Positions 20,826-31,090 are shown, counted from the stretch's first letter. The stretch is DNA of 64,000 nucleotides from Prescottella sp. R16 (GCF_030656875.1 NZ_CP130943.1:2232001-2296000); one strand, 5' to 3'. The notes: generated by a model from the sequence alone, not told the origin. Translations and numbers: made by a program.

Positions 20826-23506
20826 GGACCCCCACCGAACTCGATGCGTTCACCCTGGAGTTGAGCTTCCCGCTCGACCCGTTCCAGGTCGAGGCGTGCG
20901 CGGCCCTCGAGGCCGGGCACGGTGTGCTGGTGTGCGCACCGACCGGTGCGGGCAAGACGGTGGTCGGCGAGTTCGCCGTCCACCTCGCGCTCGCCGCCGG
21001 CCGCAAGTGCTTCTACACGACGCCGATCAAGGCGCTGAGCAACCAGAAGTTCGCGGAACTCACCGCGCGCTACGGGCCGGACACCGTCGGCCTGCTCACC
21101 GGGGACAGCTCCGTCAACTCGGATGCGCCGATCGTCGTGATGACGACGGAGGTGCTGCGCAACATGCTGTACGCGCGGTCGGAGGCACTGCGCGGTCTGT
21201 CGCACGTGGTGATGGACGAGGTGCACTTCCTCGCCGACCGGTTCCGCGGCGCGGTGTGGGAGGAAGTGATCCTGCACCTGCCCGAGGACGTGCGACTGGT
21301 GAGCCTGTCGGCGACCGTCAGCAACGCCGAGGAGTTCGGCGCCTGGATGGAGACGGTGCGGGGCAACACCACGGTGGTGGTGGACGAGACCCGGCCGATC
21401 CCGCTGTGGCAGCACCTCCTCGTCGGACGCCGCCTGTTCGATCTGTTCGACGCGAAGGCCACCCCGACCGGCGGCCGGAACCTGGTGGTCGATCCGGGCC
21501 TGGTGCGGCACGTCAAGCAGCGGCTCGCACTGGATCGAGCGAACTCGTGGGACAACCGCGGCCGCGGTGATTTCCGTCCGTTGCCGCGCCCGGAGGTGAT
21601 CGCCCGCCTCGACGAGGAGGGGCTGCTGCCGGCGATCACGTTCATCTTCAGCCGCGCCGGGTGCGAGGCGGCCCTCGCCCAGTGCGTGCGCTCGAAGCTG
21701 CGGCTGACCACCCCCGAGCAGACCGAGCAGATCCGGGCGATCGTCGACGAGCACACCAAGGACCTGCCGCGCGCGGACCTCGAGATCCTCGGGTACTGGG
21801 GCTGGCGTCAGGCACTCGAACGCGGTTTCGCCGCGCACCATGCCGGGATGCTGCCGGCATTCCGGGAAACCGTCGAGGAACTGTTCGTCCGCGGGCTCGT
21901 GCGCGCGGTGTTCGCGACCGAGACCCTGGCATTGGGTATCAACATGCCGGCCCGTTCGGTGGTGCTCGAGCGGCTCGTGAAGTTCAACGGCGACACCCAC
22001 GCCGAGCTCACCCCCGGCGAGTACACGCAGCTCACCGGGCGGGCGGGCCGGCGCGGTATCGACGTCGAGGGCCACGCGGTGGTGCTGTGGCAGCCGGGCA
22101 TCGAACCCACGGAGGTGGCGGGCCTGGCGTCGACGCGCACGTTCCCGCTGCGCAGTTCGTTCCGGCCCGGCTACAACATGTCGATCAATCTCATCGACCG
22201 GATGGGCGCACCCGACGCCCGCGCGCTGCTCGAGCGGTCGTTCGCACAGTTCCAGGCCGACCGTTCCGTCGTCGGACTGACCCGCGGCATCGAACGCAAC
22301 GAGCAGATCCTCACCGAGCTCCGGGACAAGCTCGGCGGCCCCGACAGCGAGTATCTCGAGTACTTCCGGCTGTGGGAGAAGCTCCGCGGCCGCGAGCGCG
22401 CGCTGGAACGGCAGAAACGCTCGGATCGGCGGGACGCGGCCGTCTCGTCGCTGACCGCACTGCGCCGCGGCGACGTCGTCGCCGTCCCGTCCGGGAAGCG
22501 GACCGGGCTCGCGGTGGTTCTCGAGCCGGCCCAGGACCGCGACGATCCGCGTCCGCTGGTCCTCACCGAGGACAAGTGGGCCGGTCGACTCAGCGCCGCC
22601 GACTTCCCCGTCCCGGCCCGGCCGCTCGGGAAGCTGCGGCTGCCCCGGCACGTCGATCACCGCACCGCGCGGGTCCGCCGGGATCTGGCGTCGGCGCTGC
22701 GCAGCACCGGGATCCACGCACCGCGGAAGCCGAAGCGCGACAAGGGCGGCCGTGAGGACCGGGAGATCACCGAGCTGCGCAAGGAACTGCGCGCGCACCC
22801 GGTCCATTCGAGCCCCGATCTGACGCAGATGAGCCGGCTCGGGGAACGCTACAACCGGGTGGAGCGGGAGACGTCGACGATGCGGCAGAAGGTGGCCGCG
22901 ACGACGAACTCGCTGGCCCGCACGTTCGACCGGATCGTCGCGCTCCTCACCGAACGCGGATACGTGGCCGCCGGCGACGAGCATCCCGTGGCCACGGACG
23001 ACGGACGCCTCCTCGCCCGCCTGTACAGCGAGAGCGATCTGCTGGTCGCCGAATGCCTGCGCCGCGGCGCGTGGTCGGGGCTGTCCCCGGCCGAGCTCGC
23101 GGCCGTCGTGTCCAGCGTCGTCTACGAGTCCCGGCAGGACGCCGACATCCCCGATCGTGGGCCGACCGCACCGACCCGTCAGGCGCTCGCGGAGACGGTG
23201 CGGATCTGGGGGCAGCTGCGGGCCGACGAGATCCGGCACAAACTGCCGCTCACCCGTGAGCCGGACACCGGGTTCGTCACCGCCGTCTACCAGTGGGCGA
23301 ACGAGGGATCGCTCGTCGACTCGCTCGTCGCGGCCGGTTCCGGAGGCAAGGAACTGTCGGCCGGCGACTTCGTCCGCTGGTGCCGCCAGGTGATCGACCT
23401 GCTCGACCAGGTGCACTCCACCGCCACCGATCCGGCCGTCGCGAAGGCCGCGGCCCGGGCGGTGGGGAAGATTCGGCGCGGGGTGGTGGCGGTGTCGGCC
23501 ACCTGA
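20822..23506 (+). CDS. helY: HelY-type Ski2/Mtr4-like DExH RNA helicase
   Basis: The 894-residue superfamily-2 helicase has Walker [15 protein letters not shown] (about 43-50), [12 protein letters not shown] as motif II (DEVH), [11 protein letters not shown] as motif III, and [15 protein letters not shown] plus [12 protein letters not shown] as motifs V and VI. The C-terminal part (about 560-890) holds the winged-helix and DSHCT-like helical region of the Ski2 family. It probably unwinds structured RNA. It is translationally coupled to tatC, an arrangement shared with mycobacteria. Confidence 0.92.
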   Translation: MRTPTELDAFTLELSFPLDPFQVEACAALEAGHGVLVCAPTGAGKTVVGEFAVHLALAAGRKCFYTTPIKALSNQKFAELTARYGPDTVGLLTGDSSVNSDAPIVVMTTEVLRNMLYARSEALRGLSHVVMDEVHFLADRFRGAVWEEVILHLPEDVRLVSLSATVSNAEEFGAWMETVRGNTTVVVDETRPIPLWQHLLVGRRLFDLFDAKATPTGGRNLVVDPGLVRHVKQRLALDRANSWDNRGRGDFRPLPRPEVIARLDEEGLLPAITFIFSRAGCEAALAQCVRSKLRLTTPEQTEQIRAIVDEHTKDLPRADLEILGYWGWRQALERGFAAHHAGMLPAFRETVEELFVRGLVRAVFATETLALGINMPARSVVLERLVKFNGDTHAELTPGEYTQLTGRAGRRGIDVEGHAVVLWQPGIEPTEVAGLASTRTFPLRSSFRPGYNMSINLIDRMGAPDARALLERSFAQFQADRSVVGLTRGIERNEQILTELRDKLGGPDSEYLEYFRLWEKLRGRERALERQKRSDRRDAAVSSLTALRRGDVVAVPSGKRTGLAVVLEPAQDRDDPRPLVLTEDKWAGRLSAADFPVPARPLGKLRLPRHVDHRTARVRRDLASALRSTGIHAPRKPKRDKGGREDREITELRKELRAHPVHSSPDLTQMSRLGERYNRVERETSTMRQKVAATTNSLARTFDRIVALLTERGYVAAGDEHPVATDDGRLLARLYSESDLLVAECLRRGAWSGLSPAELAAVVSSVVYESRQDADIPDRGPTAPTRQALAETVRIWGQLRADEIRHKLPLTREPDTGFVTAVYQWANEGSLVDSLVAAGSGGKELSAGDFVRWCRQVIDLLDQVHSTATDPAVAKAAARAVGKIRRGVVAVSAT

Positions 23507-23570
23507 GCGGTTGACTGGAGGTGACGCCTCGACGTCGTCTGTCGGGGCGCCGTCCGAGAGGAGTTCGATC

Positions 23571-23834
23571 GTGGACACCAAACAGTGGACCGTGGAGATC
23601 GCGGTCGACGAACACGACAGCCGCACCCGTTCGACCGCCCGCCTGCACACCGGCGACACCACTCTCGTCGGGGTGGGTCTGGCGCGACGCAATCCGGTCG
23701 ACCGCAATGTGCCCGGAATCGGGGACGAGCTGGCGACGGCGCGGGCGCTGTCGGATCTCACCCAGCAATTGATCGAGGCCACCGTCGGCGACATCGAAGC
23801 CGTCACCCACACCCGGGCGCACGTCACGCAGTGA
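23571..23834 (+). CDS. DUF1876 domain protein, 87 aa
   Basis: This short soluble protein begins VDTKQWTVEIAVDEHDSRTR and ends HTRAHVTQ. The family is known in actinobacteria as a dsRBD-like small protein of unknown function. Visible conserved pieces are TRSTARLHTGDTTLVGVG and ARRNPVDRNVPGIGDELAT. GTG 23571 is preceded by GAGAGGAG, a good ribosome-binding site; upstream in-frame codons have none. It lies 64 nt after helY in the same direction. Confidence 0.82.
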   Translation: MDTKQWTVEIAVDEHDSRTRSTARLHTGDTTLVGVGLARRNPVDRNVPGIGDELATARALSDLTQQLIEATVGDIEAVTHTRAHVTQ

Positions 23835-23938
23835 CGTCCGCGCGGGTCGCGGTGTCCGAAACATCCTGCGCTGCGTAGGGTGTCCTGGGAATCTGTGCCG
23901 GGTACGTGTCCGGACCGAGATCGACGGAGGACGACGCA

Positions 23939-24676
23939 GTGGGCGACGCGGGGAACGACGGCATGAGCGAGCCGCAGGGGCAGGGAGCGCCGGGCGAGCA
24001 GTGGGGACAGCCGAATCCCGGTGCCCCGCAGCCGCAATGGGACGGTCAGCAGTGGGGACAGCAGCCGCAGTACCAGTACCAGCAGCAGCCTCCACAGCAG
24101 CAGTGGGGACAGTATCCGAACCCGCAGCAGTACCCGAACGCCCAGTACCCGCATACCCAGGTTCCGAACGAGCAGTATCCGGGGCAGCAGTACCCGCCGC
24201 AGCCGTATCCGCAGCAGCAGTACCCGGGCCAGCAGTTCCCACCGCAGCCGTGGGCAGGGCAGCAGCCCGGCTATCCGCAGCAGCCGTTCGGGGGAGCGCC
24301 GCAGGGGCAGCCCGGGCAGCCGGCTCCGTGGCCGCCGCCGCAGCAGTCCCCGCAGGTTCCGGGGAACAAGAAGCCGCTCATGTGGGTCGGTATCGGTCTC
24401 GTGGCCGTGGCGGCGATCGCCGGTGTCGCATTGTCGGCGTCGTCGGTGCTCGGGGCGAAGACGCTCGATCGGGCGGCGGCGGAACAGGGTGTCGAGCAGG
24501 TCGTCACCGACTCGTACGGGGCCCGCAGCGTCACCGGCGTGAGTTGCCCGGCGGACCGGAAGGTGCGAGAGGACGAGTCGTTCGAGTGCACACTGACGGT
24601 CGACGGCAGCCAGAAGAAGGTGACGGTCACGTTCACCGATGCCGACGGGACCTACGAGGTCGGACGCCCCCGATAG
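23939..24676 (+). CDS. membrane protein with Pro/Gln/Tyr-rich N terminus and DUF4333 domain
   Basis: The first half (about 1-145) is a low-complexity tract of PQQYP/QWGQQ-type repeats. One membrane helix follows (about 155-178, LMWVGIGLVAVAAIAGVALS). The extracellular DUF4333 domain (about 185-245) has its two Cys, in VSCPADRKV and FECTLTV, that probably form a disulfide. GTG 23939 is chosen because ACGGAGG lies 9 nt upstream. The topology suggests a cytoplasmic disordered tail and an outside sensor or binding domain. Function unknown; the position matches the Rv2091c neighbourhood of M. tuberculosis. Confidence 0.78.
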   Translation: MGDAGNDGMSEPQGQGAPGEQWGQPNPGAPQPQWDGQQWGQQPQYQYQQQPPQQQWGQYPNPQQYPNAQYPHTQVPNEQYPGQQYPPQPYPQQQYPGQQFPPQPWAGQQPGYPQQPFGGAPQGQPGQPAPWPPPQQSPQVPGNKKPLMWVGIGLVAVAAIAGVALSASSVLGAKTLDRAAAEQGVEQVVTDSYGARSVTGVSCPADRKVREDESFECTLTVDGSQKKVTVTFTDADGTYEVGRPR

Positions 24677-24683
24677 GCCGGGG

Positions 24684-25637
24684 TCAGGAGCGGTCGGCGG
24701 CCATCGCGGCGAGCAGCCGGGCCACCGACCGTTCGATTCCGAGTTCGGCTGCGAGCGAGTCGAGCCGGTCGGCGTCGACGGGCGCGGTGGGCAGCAGATC
24801 GGGCCGGGACAGCTGCACGTCCGTGTCGGTGACGACGCGGACGACGGGCAGGGCCGCGTCGAGATAGTCGGCGGCGGCGGCGAGCTTGGCGCGCACTCCC
24901 TTCGCGAGGTCGGAGCCGGGGTCGGTGACGGCGTCCCGCAGGGCGGTGAGTGACCCGTAGCGCAGCAGGAGTGTCGATGCGGTCTTCTCGCCGACGCCCT
25001 TGACGCCGGGCAGTCCGTCGGATGCGTCGCCGCGCAGCAGCGCGAGCTCGGCGTAGGCGGCGCCGGCCCGGTCCGCGGGCACCCCGTACTTGTCGGCGAC
25101 CTCGGTGGGCCCGAACATCTCGGCTTTCGCGAGGCCGCGTCCCACGTAGAGCACCCGTACCGGGACCGGGAGGTCGGAGACCACCTGCAGCAGGTCCCGG
25201 TCCCCACTGACCACGACCACCTCGTCGGTGGTTTCCCGGGCGGAGAGGGTGCCGAGGACGTCGTCGGCCTCGAAGCCGTCCGCGCCGGCCGTGGCGATGC
25301 CCGCGGCGGCGAGGACGTCGAGGATCATGTCGACCTGCGGGGTGAGGGTGTCGGGCACCTCTTCCGCGGAACCGCCGGTGCCGGTGGGGGATTCGGCGAC
25401 GCGGTGCGCCTTGTAGGAGGGGACGGCGTCGACCCGGAACCGGGGACGCCAGTCCAGGTCGAGGCACACGGCGAGCCGGGACGGCTGCGTGCGGGTGACG
25501 AGGGCGGCCACCATGTCGGTGAATCCGCGGACTGCGTTGACGAGACGCCCGTCGGGTGCCGTCATCGACTCCGGCAGGGCGTAGAACGCCCGGAACCACA
25601 GACTCGCACCGTCCAACAGCAGCAGGCGTCCACTCAT
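24684..25637 (-). CDS. 5'-3' exonuclease (DNA polymerase I N-domain type)
   Basis: The 317-residue protein is a stand-alone PIN/H3TH nuclease. Metal-binding motifs are [25 protein letters not shown] and [11 protein letters not shown], and the helix-three-turn-helix is [20 protein letters not shown]. It acts on 5' flaps or RNA primers in replication and repair. ATG 25637 ([10 protein letters not shown]) is the family start; the 124-residue upstream extension in the same frame is not protein-like and runs into the transposon. It is convergent with the DUF4333 gene. Confidence 0.9.
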   Translation of the reverse strand: MSGRLLLLDGASLWFRAFYALPESMTAPDGRLVNAVRGFTDMVAALVTRTQPSRLAVCLDLDWRPRFRVDAVPSYKAHRVAESPTGTGGSAEEVPDTLTPQVDMILDVLAAAGIATAGADGFEADDVLGTLSARETTDEVVVVSGDRDLLQVVSDLPVPVRVLYVGRGLAKAEMFGPTEVADKYGVPADRAGAAYAELALLRGDASDGLPGVKGVGEKTASTLLLRYGSLTALRDAVTDPGSDLAKGVRAKLAAAADYLDAALPVVRVVTDTDVQLSRPDLLPTAPVDADRLDSLAAELGIERSVARLLAAMAADRS

Positions 25638-25692
25638 GCGTCCCATCCTGACAGATCGGGCTGCCCGACCCCGAGGAGCGGACGGCGAGGTG

Positions 25693-25836
25693 TCACAGGG
25701 TCTGCCGGTAGCGGGCCTCGTAGGCGTCGCGTTCGGCGTCGAGGCGCGGTTTCTTGCGGGCGTGCAGGAGTGCGGGGTCGAGTCCGTGACTGACGAGGCG
25801 GTGACGCAGGTAGATGTTCTCGAGCGCGAAGAGGAA
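25693..25836 (-). pseudogene. 3' part (47 codons) of a small gene split by the IS605-type element
   Basis: Immediately outside the element's right end an open frame encodes [18 protein letters not shown] and continues through a charged helix ending EARYRQTL before TGA. It has no start codon of its own. Joined to the 5' part at 27415-27456 it would give a protein of about 61 residues located directly behind sulP. I do not recognise the family. The composition (aromatic start, Arg/Glu-rich helix) looks like a genuine small protein. Confidence 0.55.
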
Positions 25837-25990
25837 TTGACGTCCTCCCGGCCGTGAACGGCCGGGATTCCTACTGCGGCACGTCGTGCCGCTTCGGGGG
25901 GTTCCTGTTTCATCGAGTCGTGCTCCCCGCTAGGCGGGGAGGCTGACCGTCTCTCCGCAGGCGTTTCGCCTCTCCGCCCGTCCGGCGGCG
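25820..25990 (-). ncRNA. putative omega RNA (TnpB guide RNA) at the element's right end
   Basis: Reading the minus strand, three hairpins follow one another: 25941-25923 (8 bp, with the tnpB stop codon in the loop), 25892-25876 (7 bp) and 25867-25846 (9 bp, loop TTCA). The last lies 5 nt from the terminal TCAA. This is where TnpB-associated omega RNAs form in IS605 elements, with the guide copied from sequence just outside the right end. The predicted guide here starts TTCCTCTTCGCGCTCGAG. The 5' limit is a guess. Confidence 0.55.
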
Positions 25991-27078
25991 AGAATATTGA
26001 TGGCTGCATTCAGATCCCGATCGTGGACCGCCCCACACGGACACGCCCAGGTGCGGACGTGCAGGGGTTTCTTCCCGTCGACCCGCCCGCACGTCGAGCA
26101 CGTCTGCGACGACGGGAAGAACCGGTCCACCGTGCCGAAGGTGCGCCCGTACCGGGTGGCTTTCTCCTCCACCAACCGGAGGAACTGACCCCAGCCGGCG
26201 TCGTGGACCGATTTCGCCAACCGGGTCCGCGCCAGCCCGGTCACGCACAAGTCCTCGACGTACACCGCTTGGTTCTCGCGGACGATCGTCGTGGACTGCT
26301 TGTGCGCGAAGTCCAGCCGCGCGTCCCGAACCCGGGCATGCGCCCGGGCAACCTTCACTCGGGCCTTGGCCCGGTTCTTCGAGCCTTTCTCCTTGCGGGA
26401 CAGATTCTTCTGCGCTTTGCGGAGTCGACGCTCCGCCTGCCGGAAAAACTTCGGCGAGGTGACCGTCTTCCCGTTCGACAGCACCGCGAACGTGGTGAGC
26501 CCCAGATCGATACCCACCTCGGCGTCGGTTGCAGGCAGTGGCTCGTCGACGGTCTCGACGACGAAGCTGGCGAAGTAGCGGCCGGCGGCATCCTTGACGA
26601 CCGTCACACTCGACGGATCCGACGGCAGATCGCGGGACCAACGGACTGTCACCTCCCCGATCTTCGGCAGACGCAGCTTCCCGCCCGCCGTCACCGCGAA
26701 CTTGGCGTTGCGAGTGAACCGGATCGACTGCCGGTGGTCGCGCCGCGACCGAAACCGCGGAGCGCCGACCTTGCGGCCCCGCCGCTTCCCGGTGACCGAG
26801 GCAAAGAAGTTCCGGTACGCGGTGTTCGCATCCGCCAACGCCTGCTGCAACACCACCGACGACACCTCGGAAAGCCAGGCCCGCTCCGGGGTCTTCTTCG
26901 CCACGGTCAACGCTTTCGACAGCTCCGCATCCGTCGGATACGGCAGCCCATCCCGCCGGGCGGCTTCCCGTGTGGCGATCGCGTCGTTGAACACCACCCG
27001 GGCGCACCCGAACGCCCGCGCCAACGCCGTCTGCTGCCCCGGCGTGGGGTTCAGGCGGAACTGGTATCGGAGCTGCAC
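25930..27078 (-). CDS. tnpB: RNA-guided nuclease TnpB
   Basis: TnpB is the compact ancestor of Cas12 nucleases and keeps its element in place by cutting empty target sites. The 382-residue protein starts [16 protein letters not shown] at GTG 27078. All RuvC residues are present: Asp191 in VGIDLGLTT, Glu275 in VYVEDLCV and Asp355 in [11 protein letters not shown]. The four-Cys zinc finger is complete (CSTC at 327-330, CPC at 346-348). The frame runs open a further 126 codons upstream, but that part overlaps tnpA and the left end. No frameshift or stop is seen, so the protein should be active. Confidence 0.92.
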   Translation of the reverse strand: MQLRYQFRLNPTPGQQTALARAFGCARVVFNDAIATREAARRDGLPYPTDAELSKALTVAKKTPERAWLSEVSSVVLQQALADANTAYRNFFASVTGKRRGRKVGAPRFRSRRDHRQSIRFTRNAKFAVTAGGKLRLPKIGEVTVRWSRDLPSDPSSVTVVKDAAGRYFASFVVETVDEPLPATDAEVGIDLGLTTFAVLSNGKTVTSPKFFRQAERRLRKAQKNLSRKEKGSKNRAKARVKVARAHARVRDARLDFAHKQSTTIVRENQAVYVEDLCVTGLARTRLAKSVHDAGWGQFLRLVEEKATRYGRTFGTVDRFFPSSQTCSTCGRVDGKKPLHVRTWACPCGAVHDRDLNAAINILAAGRAERRNACGETVSLPA

Positions 27079-27141
27079 GAACCCCAACCTAGCCGCGGGG
27101 TCCGACAAATCCCGGCAGGAACAACCACATCCACTGCTCGC

Positions 27142-27312
27142 GAACAGTCTCGAGGGGTCTCGTCGCGGCGGATGAGACAGGACTTCCCCGAACTGGCCCA
27201 GCACTACCGGCGGGCGCAGCGCCTCTGGCCCGGCTCCTACTTCGCAGGCTCGGTCGAGGGTGCCCCGATCAGCGTGCTGCGACAGCACATCGAGCAACAA
27301 GAGCGCCCCGTC
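27142..27312 (+). pseudogene. tnpA: remnant of Y1 (HUH) transposase tnpA
   Basis: About 57 codons encode the C-terminal part of an IS200/IS605 TnpA: RGVSSRRMRQDFPELAQHY, then GSYFAGSVEGAPISVLRQ and IEQQERPV. The N-terminal half with the HUH motif is missing, and only 63 nt separate this fragment from the tnpB start. The usual YIEQQ segment, where I place the catalytic Tyr, reads HIEQQ (CAC at 27286). It is therefore dead at both catalytic centres. The fragment is divergent from tnpB, as in IS605. Confidence 0.75.
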
Positions 27313-27414
27313 CAGGGCACGCTCGGCCCTCGAGGGCCTACCGCGTGCGCCTTCACCTCCGCCGTGAACGGCGGAGCACCAGCGCACATCCCGGTAGCCC
27401 AGTCGTTGCGAGAA

Positions 27415-27456
27415 GGTGGGTACGGAACCGGGTACGGGTGCGGTGGTGTCGGTCAT
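27415..27456 (-). pseudogene. 5' part (14 codons) of the small gene split by the element
   Basis: ATG 27456 lies 3 nt after the sulP stop and encodes MTDTTAPVPGSVPT before the frame enters the transposon's left end. Spacing suggests it was the last gene of an arsR-sulP-small gene operon. The junction with the 47-codon 3' part (25693-25836) is in frame if the tip lies at a codon boundary near 27415 or 27412. The start codon is intact, so a readthrough fusion into transposon sequence may still be made. Confidence 0.5.
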
Positions 27457-27459
27457 CTC

Positions 27460-29181
27460 TCAGTCCTGGATCGTCGGATTGTCGTGGTCGGTCGAGACGA
27501 GTGCGCGGGCGACCTCGATCGCTTCGGGGGTGGTGGCGAACAAGTGCCGGCGTTCGTTCTCGGCGGTGTCGAACACGCCGAGCGCGGCCAGTGGTCGTAG
27601 ATGCTCTGGTTTGGCGCCGGAGATCAGTACCTCGATGTCGCGGTTCTCGAGTCGGGTGATGACGTCCTTGAGGACGAGGGCGCCCGTGGCGTCGAGTGCG
27701 GTGATCCTCGACATCCGCAGGATCACGACCTTGACGTCGGAGACATCGGCGAGCTCGAGGAGGAAGCGGTGGGCGGCGGCGAAGAACAGGGCGCCGTCGA
27801 TGCGGTAGGCGACGATGTGCTCACGTAACAGGTGATGCTCCTCGTCGAGATGGTCGCCGGTCTCGTCGAGTGGCACCTGTTCGATGCGGGCGTCGCGGGC
27901 CACTGCACGAAGCGCGAGGACTGCGGCGAAGCCGACTCCGATCCCGACCGCGGTGACGAGGTCGAAGGTGACGGTGACCAGGAAGGTGACCAGCAGGACC
28001 GCCGCATCGGCGCGGGTGGCGCGGCTGATCGCGAGGATCGAGGCGGTCTCGACCATCCGCACGGTGGTGGCGAGCAGCACCCCGGCGAGCGCGGCCAGGG
28101 GGATTTCGGCGACCAGGCCGGCAGCCAGGTAGACGATCGCGGCCAGGATGCCTGCGTGGGTCAGGGCCGAGAGGCGGGTGCGCGCCCCGGATCGGACGTT
28201 GACCGCGGTCCGGGCGATCGCCCCGGTGGCCGGGACTCCTCCGAACAGTGGGGCGGCGATGTTCGCCAGGCCCTGGCCGAACAGTTCCCGATCCGGGTTG
28301 TGGCGGGTACCGACGGCCATCGCGTCGGCCGCTGTCGCCGACAGCAGTGATTCGAGGGCGCCGAGCGCGGCGACCGCGAGTGCCGGTGCGATCAGTGACG
28401 TCAGGTCTTCGAGGTGCAGGAATCCCAGGCTGGGTGCGGAGAATCCGGACGGGAGTGCACCGATCCGGGTCAGGTCGAGGTCCAGCAGGTGTGTGACGAC
28501 GGTGGCCGCGGCGACCGCGACGAGCGAGAACGGGATCTTCGGCAGGTACCGGCCGCCGACGAGGATCATCGCGGCGACGACGAGCGCGGTGGCGGGGGCG
28601 AGGAGTGTGGGGTGTTCGGCGAATCGACGGACGGCGTCGAGAGCGCTCTGCCACACCTTCTCGCCCTGTGCGTCGGAGATGCCCAGGGCCGCCGGAACCT
28701 GTTGCAGGGCGATGACCACAGCGATTCCGGCGGTGAAGCCCTCGATCACCGGCGCGGGCATGTAGCGCACGGCGCGACCGACACCGGCGAAGGCGAGGGC
28801 CACGAGGATGAGCCCGGCGATCAGTCCGACGGCGAGCACCCCGGCCGCCCCGTGCTGGGCGACGATCGGGACCAGTACCACGGTCATGGCGCCGGTCGGC
28901 CCGGTGACCTGGAACCGGGACCCGCCGAATACGGCTGCCACGGCACCGGCCACGACGGCAGTGGCGAGTCCGGCGGCGGCACCGAGACCGGAACTGATAC
29001 CGAATCCGAGGGCTAGTGGCAGGGCGACGAGGGAGACGATCAGTCCGGCGAGCAGGTCGGCGCCGGGGGATCGCACGGCCGGTGTCCACTCGTCTCGGCG
29101 AGGCATCAGATCGACGACGGCGCGGGTGGCGGCGGCGAGGGGCCTGCCGCGTGGCGATGAGGTGGTGTCAGGTTCGGGCAT
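27460..29181 (-). CDS. SulP-family anion transporter with STAS domain
   Basis: The 573-residue membrane protein moves sulfate, bicarbonate or a similar anion. The sulphate-transporter core (about 35-430) has 12-14 hydrophobic segments and the family signature around FQVTGPTGAMTVVLVPIV. A cytoplasmic STAS domain (about 460-565) follows, with LRMSRITALDATGALVL. ATG 29181 is preceded by an AGGA element. It lies 145 nt downstream of an arsR gene in the same direction. The small gene immediately behind it has been interrupted by the IS605-type element. Confidence 0.88.
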   Translation of the reverse strand: MPEPDTTSSPRGRPLAAATRAVVDLMPRRDEWTPAVRSPGADLLAGLIVSLVALPLALGFGISSGLGAAAGLATAVVAGAVAAVFGGSRFQVTGPTGAMTVVLVPIVAQHGAAGVLAVGLIAGLILVALAFAGVGRAVRYMPAPVIEGFTAGIAVVIALQQVPAALGISDAQGEKVWQSALDAVRRFAEHPTLLAPATALVVAAMILVGGRYLPKIPFSLVAVAAATVVTHLLDLDLTRIGALPSGFSAPSLGFLHLEDLTSLIAPALAVAALGALESLLSATAADAMAVGTRHNPDRELFGQGLANIAAPLFGGVPATGAIARTAVNVRSGARTRLSALTHAGILAAIVYLAAGLVAEIPLAALAGVLLATTVRMVETASILAISRATRADAAVLLVTFLVTVTFDLVTAVGIGVGFAAVLALRAVARDARIEQVPLDETGDHLDEEHHLLREHIVAYRIDGALFFAAAHRFLLELADVSDVKVVILRMSRITALDATGALVLKDVITRLENRDIEVLISGAKPEHLRPLAALGVFDTAENERRHLFATTPEAIEVARALVSTDHDNPTIQD

Positions 29182-29271
29182 CCGTGGTGGTCCTAGAGAG
29201 CAGGAGTTGTGGGAGGGGATGCGGGCGGTGGGCGAGGCCGGTCTCGGCCCGCCGACACTTCCGCAAGATAA

Positions 29272-29280
29272 GCACTTTAG
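29272..29280. promoter_or_regulatory. candidate ArsR site before sulP
   Basis: GCACTTTAG here and GCATTTTAG at 29736-29744 (before arsR) share the pattern GCAYTTTAG inside AT-richer stretches of otherwise GC-rich DNA. Both lie where an autoregulating ArsR would bind. The evidence is two short matches only. Confidence 0.3.
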
Positions 29281-29326
29281 AAAAACTGCAATCAGTGTCC
29301 GTGCGGGAACCGCCCGGCGGGCCCGG

Positions 29327-29692
29327 TCAGCTACCGGGGCTGCCCGCCGGCGTGGACGACGCAGAGACGTCCTCGAGCAGTTCGGCCTGCCCGGCGACCA
29401 CTCCGGTCAGGATCTCCCGCGCGGCCTTGAGTAGATCGGCCACCCGCGGTGAGGTCAGCGCATAGGAGACGGACAGGCCTTCCCGCCGCGCGGTGACCAG
29501 TCCGGCGCGCCGCAGGATCGACAGCTGCTGCGACAGGTTCGCCGGCTCGATCCCGACCTCGGGTAGCAACTCCGAGACCGTGTGCTCGCGCTCGCTGAGC
29601 AGTTCGAGCACACGGATCCGGGCCGGATGTCCCAACGTCTTGAAGAAGTCCGCTTTCATCCGATACAGCGGTTGACGCGCCGTGACGACCAA
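29327..29692 (-). CDS. ArsR-family winged-helix regulator without cysteines
   Basis: The 121-residue protein has the ArsR winged helix (about 15-95). FFKTLGHPARIRVLELLSER leads into the recognition helix ANLSQQLSILRRAGLV and the wing REGLSVSYAL. It contains no Cys at all, so the classic CxC metal site is absent; metal sensing by other ligands or a non-metal signal is more likely. It heads the sulP operon and probably controls it. GTG 29692 is used; ATG 29659 (MKADFF) is a possible internal start. Confidence 0.85.
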   Translation of the reverse strand: MVVTARQPLYRMKADFFKTLGHPARIRVLELLSEREHTVSELLPEVGIEPANLSQQLSILRRAGLVTARREGLSVSYALTSPRVADLLKAAREILTGVVAGQAELLEDVSASSTPAGSPGS

Positions 29693-29833
29693 GGCGTCCT
29701 CCTGTCGATGCCGTTGACCTGTGAAAACTACTTGCGCATTTTAGCAACCAATCGGGGTCGTGGTGTCGTCGCGCGGACGTCGAGGCTCTCCCGAGTTCCG
29801 CACTCCCTCGCAACAGCAGCCCCGATCGATGGT

Positions 29834-29847
29834 AAGAACATGTTTCA
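29834..29847. promoter_or_regulatory. KstR-like box upstream of the thiolase
   Basis: AAGAACATGTTTCA matches the cholesterol repressor consensus TnnAACnnGTTnnA at all fixed positions except the first T. It lies 29 nt before the start codon of a FadA5-like steroid thiolase, a known KstR target class in mycobacteria and rhodococci. Binding is inferred. Confidence 0.5.
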
Positions 29848-29863
29848 GTTGTCGAGGTCGTGA

Positions 29864-31042
<1,179 letters not shown>

Positions 31043-31047
31043 TCGTC

Positions 31048-31090
31048 CGGTGTCGACCGGCCCGGTTCACGTCCGGGCCGGTCGACACCG
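31048..31090 (+). terminator. hairpin terminator after thiolase
   Basis: Perfect 18-bp arms (31048-31065 and 31073-31090) with a 7-nt loop begin 6 nt after the thiolase stop. There is no T-tract. It also insulates the yjdM promoter. Confidence 0.7.

Larger units (their letters stand above)
25837..27410. mobile_element. IS605-type element with divergent tnpB and remnant tnpA
   Basis: The right end is placed at 25837. Minus-strand GAAT sits at the foot of a 9-bp hairpin (25846-25867), and TCAA ends 9 nt beyond, the same GAAT/TCAA pair reported for IS608. A matching subterminal hairpin (CTCCGCCG-TGAA-CGGCGGAG on plus, 27357-27376) with the same TGAA loop marks the left end; the exact tip lies somewhere about 27395-27415. 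tnpB reads toward the right end and the tnpA fragment toward the left end, as in IS605 itself. The element cannot move itself because tnpA is broken. Confidence 0.75.

Noticed and set aside
23939..24370. Q/P-rich repeat tract as a possible tandem DNA repeat element
   Set aside because: The repetition is explained by PQQYP-type codons in one continuous reading frame ending in a DUF4333 domain.
20807..25207. Very long minus-strand open frame (1,466 codons) opposite helY and neighbours
   Set aside because: Low-complexity Arg/Gly/Val/Asp translation; it is the antisense of helY, DUF1876 and DUF4333 genes, all with clear motifs. Long shadow frames are normal at this GC.
27079..27456. N-terminal extension of TnpB to 27456
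   Set aside because: It runs through the tnpA remnant, the left-end hairpin and the start of the split host gene; TnpB homology begins at 27078.
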